DNA from: 4572-123 sp964418755
GTDB lineage: Bacteria > Desulfobacterota > Desulfobacteria > Desulfobacterales > 4572-123
Reading direction: 5' to 3'
DNA: 6,201 nucleotides
Assembly (NCBI GenBank): GCA_964418755.1
Contig: CAYQNS010000215.1
Location: 1-6,201, forward strand
A program made the translations under genes and the position numbers. The notes under the pieces were generated by a model. The model worked only from the letters and a program-made list of their open reading frames with translations. It did not search any database and was not told the origin of the DNA. Positions 1-5,806 of the stretch are shown here, one piece after another; the stretch's first letter is position 1; each line of letters starts with the position of its first letter.

Positions 1-2
1 TT

Positions 3-716
3 TTTTCTTCACCCAAGCTTCAAACCGTTGCTGAAGCAGGCGGCGGCCTGTTGGGAACCCTGGCAGAACCCATAGAACAGATGGTGCTTGCCATGGCCCG
101 GTTTTTTCTTGAAAGTGGCTATCGTCTCAAATTAGGGGCGGATTCGCCCACCGGTTCACCGCCGGACATACCGGCCATGGAAGGGCCGGCGGTTTCTACA
201 ATCATTGTCCACCTTATCACAGGGCTTACAATTGCCATCCTGCTGGCAACCCTCGGTTTCTTACTGTATGTTCTGCTGAAATGGCTGTCTGAAAGGCTAT
301 TTGCCAAGACAATGAAGGCCGAGGACAGGCAGGGAATATGGGCACTTTTACGCCTATATGCTGACGCGATAAAACGCCTTTTTATATCCATTTTGAGCCG
401 TATGCACCTTATTGCCGACACCTCATGTGCCGCCGATAAATTTTACCAGCGCCTCCTGCGATGGGGCCGGTTAAGCGGTCTGTATCATGATGTGGCTGAA
501 ACCCCCAAAGAGTACGGGATTCGCCTGGGGCATCGCTTTCCCCAATTAAAAAAAGAGATTCACCTTATCATCCTTGTGCACGATGAGGCCATCTACGGCG
601 GCATCGTCCCTGACAGCCATCAGATATCAACGGCAAAGCTCGCCCTGAGAAGGCTTCGCAATCCCCTTTTGTGGCTTGCCCGAATCAAATCCTTCTGTTT
701 TCAGAACCGCTACTAA
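3..716 (+). CDS. DUF4129-type membrane protein, C-terminal part (5' end outside the window)
   Basis: The frame is open from the left edge of the window, so the gene starts upstream; a TTG at 51 is internal and not a convincing start. The visible part begins with a soluble stretch of about 60 residues. A single strongly hydrophobic transmembrane segment follows at about nt 195-288 (IIVHLITGLTIAILLATLGF). Next come a basic linker and a soluble domain at about nt 441-602 with the pattern FY..LL...R.G...ETP.EYG.RL...FP.L...I, ending in AIYGG. That pattern is typical of the DUF4129 domain, found at the C-terminus of TgpA-like transglutaminases and of stand-alone membrane proteins often encoded near MoxR and DUF58 genes. 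Its biochemical role is not established, and no transglutaminase core is visible here. The gene ends with TAA. Its last 387 bp are duplicated at 5420-5806, so this 3' end may have been supplied by the adjacent island. The family call is by recall of motifs, not by a search. Confidence 0.75.
   Translation, partial: FSSPKLQTVAEAGGGLLGTLAEPIEQMVLAMARFFLESGYRLKLGADSPTGSPPDIPAMEGPAVSTIIVHLITGLTIAILLATLGFLLYVLLKWLSERLFAKTMKAEDRQGIWALLRLYADAIKRLFISILSRMHLIADTSCAADKFYQRLLRWGRLSGLYHDVAETPKEYGIRLGHRFPQLKKEIHLIILVHDEAIYGGIVPDSHQISTAKLALRRLRNPLLWLARIKSFCFQNRY
330..716 (+). repeat. Direct repeat, left copy (3' end of the DUF4129 gene)
   Basis: This stretch matches 5420-5806 at a constant offset of 5090 bp with no gaps and 13 mismatches in 387 bp (96.6%). 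The first 149 bp (330-478) are identical. All mismatches lie at 479, 503, 533, 557, 562, 565, 602, 607, 653, 654, 700, 703 and 715. Nine are silent (including TAA versus TGA at the stop) and four change a residue (H/R, V/A, L/I, F/S). Homology stops at the stop codon and the sequences beyond it are unrelated. Confidence 0.97.
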
Positions 717-819
717 CACCTCCGGCCAGACTTTTCTTAGAAAATCCATCTAACTTGTTTTGACGGCGATATAGGGTTAGAAAGGCTTCCGAAATCTGGG
801 TATAAATTCCGATATTAAA

Positions 820-836
820 GGCCGACGGTATCGACC
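820..836. repeat. Short imperfect dyad resembling one at the right end of the island
   Basis: A 6-bp stem with one mismatch surrounds a 5-nt loop (GGCCGA, CGGTA, TCGACC). The 16-mer starting at 821 matches 12 of 16 positions of the 16-mer starting at 5341, sharing GCCGA..GTATCG. Both are also preceded by AATTCC-like sequence. They could be remnants of element ends, but the match is short enough to be chance. Confidence 0.25.
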
Positions 837-893
837 AAACGTAGCCTATCGGTTTTTAGGCAATGAAAAGATAAGTTGATAAGAATTTATCCC

Positions 894-922
894 TTGCTTT
901 TTTATATACTGTTTATTATAAC
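894..922 (+). promoter_or_regulatory. Sigma70-like promoter of the lexA-RM operon
   Basis: A -35-like TTGCTT (894-899) is followed by a 17-bp spacer and a good -10, TATAAC (917-922). The -10 lies inside the SOS box, so bound LexA would exclude RNA polymerase. Transcription would begin near 929, leaving a leader of about 22 nt before the GTG at 951. The -35 is weak, and no other good promoter precedes the operon in the gap from 717. Confidence 0.6.
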
Positions 923-933
923 AGTATATAAAA
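900..933. repeat. 34-bp inverted repeat centred on the SOS box
   Basis: The left arm, 900-913, is the exact reverse complement of the right arm, 920-933 (14 bp each), around a 6-nt centre. The symmetry runs well past the 20-bp LexA site into AT-rich flanks. In DNA it is an extended operator; in RNA only the downstream half would be transcribed from the predicted start. Confidence 0.9.
907..926. promoter_or_regulatory. SOS box (LexA operator)
   Basis: The sequence TACTGTTTATTATAACAGTA fits the enterobacterial SOS consensus: CTG, exactly 10 bp, CAG, with an AT-rich core and TA on both flanks. It lies 24 bp upstream of a lexA-like start codon and covers the -10 element, the standard place for LexA autoregulation. 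A CTG half-site with ATG following occurs at 934-936 but lacks a partner CAG at the correct distance. Confidence 0.88.
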
Positions 934-950
934 CTGTATGCGAGGCTATA

Positions 951-1592
951 GTGAAGTACCTGACAAACAAACAATCTAAAATCTATGAATTCGCCGCCAA
1001 ATGGCAGACGGACAACGGGTATCCCCCAACACAGGCCGAAATACGCGACCACTTTAATTTTAGCAGCCTCAATGCTGTGCGTAGTCACCTTGCACTTATC
1101 GAAAAAAAAGGATATATTCGTTTAATTTACGGAAAAGCTCGTGGCATCCATTTTACAACGCCACCGACGCAGGCCATCCGACAGGCAGGCGATTCCATAC
1201 CCGTACTCGGTAACATTGCGGCGGGAATCCCGATATGGGCAGAACAAAATTTTGAAGACCCTCTGCCAATTCCATCTGCTTTGTTCGGTGGTGGTGAACT
1301 TTTCGCGCTCCATGTGCGTGGCAACAGTATGACAGGCGCGGGAATCAAAAACGGTGATATTGCTGTAATACAAAGACAAAATTTTGTTGGAAACGGGGAA
1401 ATAGCGGCTGTTCTTATTGAACAGGAAGCTACCTTGAAACGAGTCTATTTGTCATCTGATTCGCTTATACTCAGAGCCGACAATCCTACCTATAAAGACC
1501 TAATGTATACGAAAGGTAAAAACGACCTTATCCGTATTCTTGGGCGATATAGGGGAATTATTCGGACTGAAAACCATCGGTGCTGTTCATGA
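951..1592 (+). CDS. lexA: LexA-type SOS repressor, self-cleaving S24 family
   Basis: This is a 213-aa protein, collinear with E. coli LexA (202 aa). Residues 1-70 form the LexA winged helix-turn-helix (MKYLTNKQSKIYEF, YPPTQAEIRDHF, then recognition helix SLNAVRSHL). Residues 81-205 are the S24 peptidase-like domain. The cleavage site is A91-G92 within GNIAAGIP, the catalytic serine is S126 in GNSM, and the general base is K163 in TLKRV. Spacings of 34 (G92 to S126) and 37 (S126 to K163) equal those of E. coli LexA, so self-cleavage should be intact. GTG at 951 is chosen because GAGG (942-945) lies 5 nt upstream and the protein then begins exactly like LexA; a TTG at 876 would put the operator inside the gene. 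The recognition helix has R44 and S45 where E. coli has two glutamates. The gene is first in the operon and overlaps the methyltransferase by 4 nt. It may be a paralogue carried by the island, not the host's only LexA. Confidence 0.93.
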   Translation: MKYLTNKQSKIYEFAAKWQTDNGYPPTQAEIRDHFNFSSLNAVRSHLALIEKKGYIRLIYGKARGIHFTTPPTQAIRQAGDSIPVLGNIAAGIPIWAEQNFEDPLPIPSALFGGGELFALHVRGNSMTGAGIKNGDIAVIQRQNFVGNGEIAAVLIEQEATLKRVYLSSDSLILRADNPTYKDLMYTKGKNDLIRILGRYRGIIRTENHRCCS

Positions 1593-4500
1593 ATATTGCC
1601 AACACAGTTAAATCCTTTGGATGTCACGATGTCGTGCTGCTGGACGATGTGCCAAACCCAAAGCATTTGGACTACCTCGATCTGCTGAAGGTATCAGGGC
1701 AAGGGCACCTCAAAGTTGATGCGATTGCTGAATTCCAATCCAGACCGCTGCTTTACATTACATCCGCTGATCAGAAAAAAAATTTTGACAAAAAAAACAT
1801 ATTGGATTTACAGTGCCTTTTGGCTAACCGGGGGGAGAGGGCATATCTCGGCGTTTTGAATCCAGGTGAGTTGCATGTTTATCCCATCAACCTGGACCGT
1901 TCCGTTCTGGCTAAAAGCCGCAAAACGACCATCAAAAAGGAGTCTTCAAAAGCCCCGCTTTTTTTTCAAAGTGTTATGAATGGCATCTTCACCATGGAAG
2001 GGCAGCCTGAAGAACCTGATTATGTATTTAAAACGATTCATGACCTGATGACACGCTCTTCGAAGCTTCTCATAAAAACATATGCCCTCAACCCTCTGGA
2101 CGTTCTCTCATTTTTAGGTCGATCTTTGTTCTTCCGTTTTCTATGGGATCGTAAGATAGTCCGATCCAGCGAGCTTCACTCTGTGTGTCCGCAGGCGAAA
2201 TCCCCTGGTGACTGCTTTCGCAATATTAAGAATTCCGTAGCAACATGCCGGTGGCTTGACGAAACCTTCAACGGAGACATGCTTCCGCTTTCAGGGGATT
2301 ATGCAACCGTTTTCAGTCAGGCAAATAAACAAACGGATGGAAAATTATTTCTCCACCTGCAAGCCATCCTGGAAGGGTCGAAGCCTGCAGGCAAGGAGGC
2401 GTTTCAACTTCAAATCAATTGGGGCGACCTTGACTTTGCCCACATCCCCATCGGCGTTCTCAGCCAGGTTTATGAAAGTTTCAGTAAAATTTGGGATTCT
2501 CATCAAAGAGAACTGACAAGTGCGTACTATACACCTAAAAACATTGCACGCTACCTTGTAGACGACGCATTTGAAGGTGTCACCGAAAAAAAAAATGCCC
2601 AAATTTTAGATCCAAGTTGCGGTGCCGGAATTTTCCTCGTCCTGGCATTCAGAAAGCTTGTAGCGGCCCGGTGGGAGCATGATGATAAGCGACCTGACAC
2701 CGGGACGATTCAATCCATCCTCTACAATCAGCTTTGCGGCTTTGATATCAGTGAGTCCGCCCTTCGCCTGGCAGCATTATCGTTATACATTACCGCCATT
2801 GAGCTTAATGGGACGCCTCGACCTCCCAAGAGCCTGAAATTCCCGGAACCACTTCAGGGAATTGTGCTTCATAATCACAGACGATTTGAAGAACAGACAA
2901 CCAAAGGCTTTGTTTTGGGCAGCTTGCGTCCAGACCTATCCAAAGAATTCAATGGCCGTTTTGACATGATCATCGGCAATCCTCCCTGGAGCCGACTGAG
3001 AGGAGACGATGAAGCGTCCAAGGAAGAGATCAAGGCACACAATGTCGTATTCACCAATTTTGCACGCCAAATTCTGATAGACCGTGGACTTGAAAATATT
3101 GCGCAGAAGTACCGTAATCCAGACAACAACCCGGACCTGCCGTTTTTATGGAAGTCAATTCAATGGTCGAAACCGGGGGGAATCATCGCCATGGCACTGC
3201 CCGGAAGGATCTTTCTCAAGCAGACAGCATCCGGCACCCGTGCATTTACTGCGATACTAAAAGGGCTCGACATTACAGGAATATTAAATGGGTCAAACCT
3301 GTCGGACAGCAAGGTATGGCCGGGAATGAATCAGCCTTTTATGCTCTTTTTTGCACGTAATCAATTGCCTTCTGCAAATCACCATTTTTATTTTATCACC
3401 CCCCATTTTGAAAAAAGCCTAAACGACAAGGGGCGCCTCCGTATTGATTACCAATCCGCTCAGCCGATAGCTATCACTGAGGCCGCAAGGGATTCACAGC
3501 TATTGAAGACACTCGCTATAGGAACCTCTCTTGACATTGAGGTAGTTAGCAAACTTAACGACTTAGACTGGCCTACTGTCCAATCATATTGGAAGCGTCA
3601 TGGACTGTATTCTGGACTGGGGTACAATCGTTCGCCAAAACGGGCTCAGAGCGATGCATCATTCATGCATGGATTGCCCGATTTCAAACCACCGGCGAAT
3701 GGCGAGTCTTCGGTTAATGTGAATCTACTTCCTAAATACGCACATTCTACTGCACACATGCCAAGGTGTATTGAGTTGTATACACCTCCACTGCTTATAG
3801 TACCGGAGGCACCGGGGCGTTTGCCGTATGCGCCTAAATCATGGATAGTTCGGGAGCAAATTGTATTTCCTTCAAGTTATTACGGATTTTCCGCTCATAG
3901 CAGCAAGAAGGCAGATTTAGTCATGGCACTTTTGCATCTGATCACTCATACTGAGCTGTTCAGGTATCACGTGCTGATGACAAGTTCAAAAATGGGCGCG
4001 GAGCGAAGAACTTTCCTTAAAACAAGCATCGACAATTTCCCGTTTCCGTCGATTGACCTGTTGTCCAAACAACAACAAAACCGCGCCATGGAACTGTCCA
4101 AACAGCTTGAAACTTCATTCAACAAACCTTGGATGGCGATCAATGACTTCATTTATGATCTTTATGGTCTGGATGAATATGACCGCCAGGTTGTGAAAGA
4201 CACGCTTGAAGTGGCCGAGCCTTTTAAGGAGGCTAAAAATCGTGCCAATGCGCCCCCTTTTAAGACTGAACGCAAAGCTTTTTATGTTGAACTTCAACGG
4301 TTAATTGCCCCATCTTTCTATATTACGAATGAAAAAGTATTGATCAATGAGGTTGAGATTGCGAGGCAGAGTATTCATTCGCCATGGCATTTCTTTGCAG
4401 TTTCTTCACCCGGCACTTCCCCAACTCTAACGCGAACAACGCAGAAAAAATTGATTTCTCAAATCACCGAAGCAGCTAACAAAACAGGTTGCAGCCGAGT

Positions 4501-4636
4501 CGTTGTTCACGAAAAGGGGCGTCTCCTCGTAGGGGTCATTGGCCAATATCGGTATTGGACCTTAAGCCGCGCCCGCCTGTGTGCTCTGGACATTCTGCGC
4601 AATCATCTTGATGCGTTCCCCATGAGGAAAAGCTGA
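1589..4636 (+). CDS. N6-adenine DNA methyltransferase of an R-M system (gamma type, with target recognition region)
   Basis: This 1015-aa protein should transfer a methyl group from S-adenosylmethionine to adenine N6. Motif order is X, I, II, IV, as in gamma-class enzymes such as Eco57I-like and PglX-like ones. Motif X is YYTP (313-316), motif I is DPSCGAGIFL (341-350), an acidic residue for the cofactor ribose is in FDIS (D386), and the catalytic motif is NPPW (464-467). A helical stretch (FLGRSLFFRFLWDRKIV) precedes motif X. The region after about 680 probably reads the target, and the common DNFPFP signature sits at 815-820. The first 120 residues look like the N-terminal domain of large methylases but show no PD-(D/E)XK triad, so cleavage probably resides in the next gene. 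ATG at 1589 overlaps the lexA stop as ATGA. A GTG at 1580 is also in frame, but neither start has a clear ribosome binding site, so translational coupling to lexA is likely. The target sequence cannot be read from the protein. Confidence 0.9.
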   Translation: MNIANTVKSFGCHDVVLLDDVPNPKHLDYLDLLKVSGQGHLKVDAIAEFQSRPLLYITSADQKKNFDKKNILDLQCLLANRGERAYLGVLNPGELHVYPINLDRSVLAKSRKTTIKKESSKAPLFFQSVMNGIFTMEGQPEEPDYVFKTIHDLMTRSSKLLIKTYALNPLDVLSFLGRSLFFRFLWDRKIVRSSELHSVCPQAKSPGDCFRNIKNSVATCRWLDETFNGDMLPLSGDYATVFSQANKQTDGKLFLHLQAILEGSKPAGKEAFQLQINWGDLDFAHIPIGVLSQVYESFSKIWDSHQRELTSAYYTPKNIARYLVDDAFEGVTEKKNAQILDPSCGAGIFLVLAFRKLVAARWEHDDKRPDTGTIQSILYNQLCGFDISESALRLAALSLYITAIELNGTPRPPKSLKFPEPLQGIVLHNHRRFEEQTTKGFVLGSLRPDLSKEFNGRFDMIIGNPPWSRLRGDDEASKEEIKAHNVVFTNFARQILIDRGLENIAQKYRNPDNNPDLPFLWKSIQWSKPGGIIAMALPGRIFLKQTASGTRAFTAILKGLDITGILNGSNLSDSKVWPGMNQPFMLFFARNQLPSANHHFYFITPHFEKSLNDKGRLRIDYQSAQPIAITEAARDSQLLKTLAIGTSLDIEVVSKLNDLDWPTVQSYWKRHGLYSGLGYNRSPKRAQSDASFMHGLPDFKPPANGESSVNVNLLPKYAHSTAHMPRCIELYTPPLLIVPEAPGRLPYAPKSWIVREQIVFPSSYYGFSAHSSKKADLVMALLHLITHTELFRYHVLMTSSKMGAERRTFLKTSIDNFPFPSIDLLSKQQQNRAMELSKQLETSFNKPWMAINDFIYDLYGLDEYDRQVVKDTLEVAEPFKEAKNRANAPPFKTERKAFYVELQRLIAPSFYITNEKVLINEVEIARQSIHSPWHFFAVSSPGTSPTLTRTTQKKLISQITEAANKTGCSRVVVHEKGRLLVGVIGQYRYWTLSRARLCALDILRNHLDAFPMRKS
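2586..2595 (+). repeat. A10 homopolymer inside the methyltransferase gene
   Basis: Ten consecutive adenines encode part of EKKN just before motif I of the methyltransferase. A8 runs also occur at 1775-1782 and 1790-1797 in the same gene and at 1102-1109 in lexA. Slippage at the A10 tract would remove motifs I and IV. Confidence 0.6.
4624..4627 (+). promoter_or_regulatory. Ribosome binding site of the nuclease gene
   Basis: GAGG lies 8 nt before the ATG at 4636, within the last codons of the methyltransferase gene. It supports the ATG whose A is shared with the TGA stop (TGATG). The nuclease can therefore be translated by re-initiation as well as by direct entry. Confidence 0.7.
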
Positions 4637-5331
4637 TGGCGGTCGGTTTTTTTACGCACGGCATAGAATATACATTACCTCACCCACAAATCCCAGAACG
4701 TACTATCCTGCTTCTTTGCAAGGTAATCAAAAGGGCTTGGCAGTTACTTGAAGAAATGTCGCCTTCCGACTTTATTTTACAATCCGCCGATGAAGATACC
4801 ATTACTCAGGTGCTAGTTGATGAAATCATTGAAAGTCGTTTGCGAAAAAGCGGTGAGGTTGATGGCTTCAATTGTGCTCTGTTTGGCAAGGTGATCCGGG
4901 AGCCAAAGATTACAAACTTCGACAAGAAACACCCCGACAAAATGCCTGATATTTTCTTCGATCTAAAACGGGATCGGCTGCCGATTCTAAGCAATCAGGA
5001 TGGTCTTTTTGTGGAATGTAAACCCGTTGATCGTAAACATCATATATGGTCCTGTTACTGCAAAAAAGGCCTGATACGGTTTATTAACGGCGATTATGCT
5101 TGGGCCATGCAGGATGCCCTGATGGTCGGGTATGTAAAGGCGCCGTATTCATTTAAAAAGCTCGCATCTGTTTTTAATGATAAAAAAAGCGCCGTCCTGA
5201 ATACAACTAACCATTCTGAGGTTGATGAATATGCGATCTACCGTTCCAGTCACAAAAGAGAATTTAACTGGTTGAAGGGCCGTGGCCAAGCTTGTCCTAT
5301 CGTTATATCACACCTTTGGCTGACGGTGTAA
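4636..5331 (+). CDS. Putative PD-(D/E)XK restriction endonuclease subunit
   Basis: This 231-aa protein has no close named relative that I recognise. It carries a plausible PD-(D/E)XK active site: P104-D105 in KMPDIFFDL, then after 21 residues E127-C-K129 in LFVECKP, with the hydrophobic strand before ECK that this fold requires. E53, in an EDTIT..L helix near the N-terminus, could be the supporting acidic residue often found there. A further conserved-looking block follows (GLIRFINGDYAWAMQDALM at 145-163, then GYV), which probably packs beside the active site. There is no signal peptide or membrane segment. The gene starts on the TGATG overlap with the methyltransferase and has its own GAGG site. 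Together with the methyltransferase this suggests the DNA-cleaving partner of an R-M pair, with specificity probably provided by the larger protein. Nuclease activity is inferred from motif and context only. No clear terminator follows. Confidence 0.7.
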   Translation: MAVGFFTHGIEYTLPHPQIPERTILLLCKVIKRAWQLLEEMSPSDFILQSADEDTITQVLVDEIIESRLRKSGEVDGFNCALFGKVIREPKITNFDKKHPDKMPDIFFDLKRDRLPILSNQDGLFVECKPVDRKHHIWSCYCKKGLIRFINGDYAWAMQDALMVGYVKAPYSFKKLASVFNDKKSAVLNTTNHSEVDEYAIYRSSHKREFNWLKGRGQACPIVISHLWLTV

Positions 5332-5341
5332 TTTCCAATAG

Positions 5342-5354
5342 CCGATTGTATCGG
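5342..5354. repeat. Perfect 5-bp hairpin just after the operon
   Basis: CCGAT, TGT, ATCGG forms a short perfect stem 10 nt after the nuclease stop codon. It is not followed by a T-run, so it is a poor intrinsic terminator. It resembles the dyad at 820-836 and might mark the right end of the inserted unit. Confidence 0.4.
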
Positions 5355-5397
5355 GCCTTATCTCTATCACAAATTATAGGGTGAACCTTTTTGAAAT

Positions 5398-5419
5398 AAA
5401 TGGGGAGACAAAATGGGGA
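5398..5419 (+). repeat. Tandem AAATGGGGA pair abutting the right gene-end copy
   Basis: AAATGGGGA occurs at 5398-5406 and again at 5411-5419, separated by GACA. The second copy ends exactly where homology to the left copy begins at 5420. AAATGGGGACAG-like strings recall the REP-type palindromes I associate with some deltaproteobacterial genomes; this is recall and was not checked. Confidence 0.6.
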
Positions 5420-5806
5420 CAGGGAATATGGGCACTTTTACGCCTATATGCTGACGCGATAAAACGCCTTTTTATATCCATTTTGAGCCGTATGCACCTT
5501 ATTGCCGACACCTCATGTGCCGCCGATAAATTTTACCAGCGCCTCCTGCGATGGGGCCGGTTAAGCGGACTGTATCATGATGTGGCTGAAACACCCAAAG
5601 AGTACGGGATTCGCCTGGGGCACCGCTTTCCCCAATTAAAAAAAGAAATTCGCCTCATCATCCTTGTGCACGATGAGGCCATCTACGGCGGTATCGCCCC
5701 TGACAGCCATCAGATATCAACGGCAAAGCTCGCCCTGAGAAGAATTCGCAATCCCCTTTTGTGGCTTGCCCGAATCAAATCCTTCTGTTCTCAAAACCGC
5801 TACTGA
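5420..5806 (+). pseudogene. Displaced 3' end of the DUF4129 gene (right copy of the direct repeat)
   Basis: This is the second copy of positions 330-716, ending in TGA instead of TAA. It contains the whole soluble DUF4129 domain but lacks the transmembrane segment and everything before it. The frame stays open and could be entered from a GTG at 5381, giving a 141-aa protein with 13 unrelated residues in front. No ribosome binding site precedes that codon, so I call it a remnant and not a gene. Nine of 13 differences from the left copy are silent, so both sequences evolved as functional coding DNA for most of their separation. The likeliest reading is that one copy is the host's original 3' end and the other came with the island. 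Confidence 0.8.

Noticed and set aside
717..893. A small gene or terminator between the DUF4129 gene and the promoter
   Set aside because: No open frame with a ribosome site. Possible stems (844-861, 878-891) are 5 bp and lack a proper T-run after them.
876..950. Upstream TTG start giving LexA 25 extra hydrophobic residues
   Set aside because: It would place the promoter and SOS box inside the coding region, has no ribosome binding site, and LexA proteins begin at the GTG-equivalent position (MKYLT), which has GAGG 5 nt upstream.
846..1088. Minus-strand open frame of 80 codons opposite lexA
   Set aside because: It overlaps the operator and the well-supported lexA gene, has no recognisable domain and looks like a shadow frame.
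1580..1588. GTG at 1580 as methyltransferase start
   Set aside because: It adds only three residues. ATG at 1589 forms the classic ATGA overlap with the lexA stop. The GTG cannot be excluded outright.
5342..5354. Intrinsic terminator after the nuclease gene
   Set aside because: The stem is only 5 bp and no T-run follows.
5381..5806. A 141-aa gene made of 13 new residues joined to the DUF4129 end
   Set aside because: There is no ribosome binding site before the GTG, the membrane anchor is missing, and the sequence is explained as a displaced duplicate.
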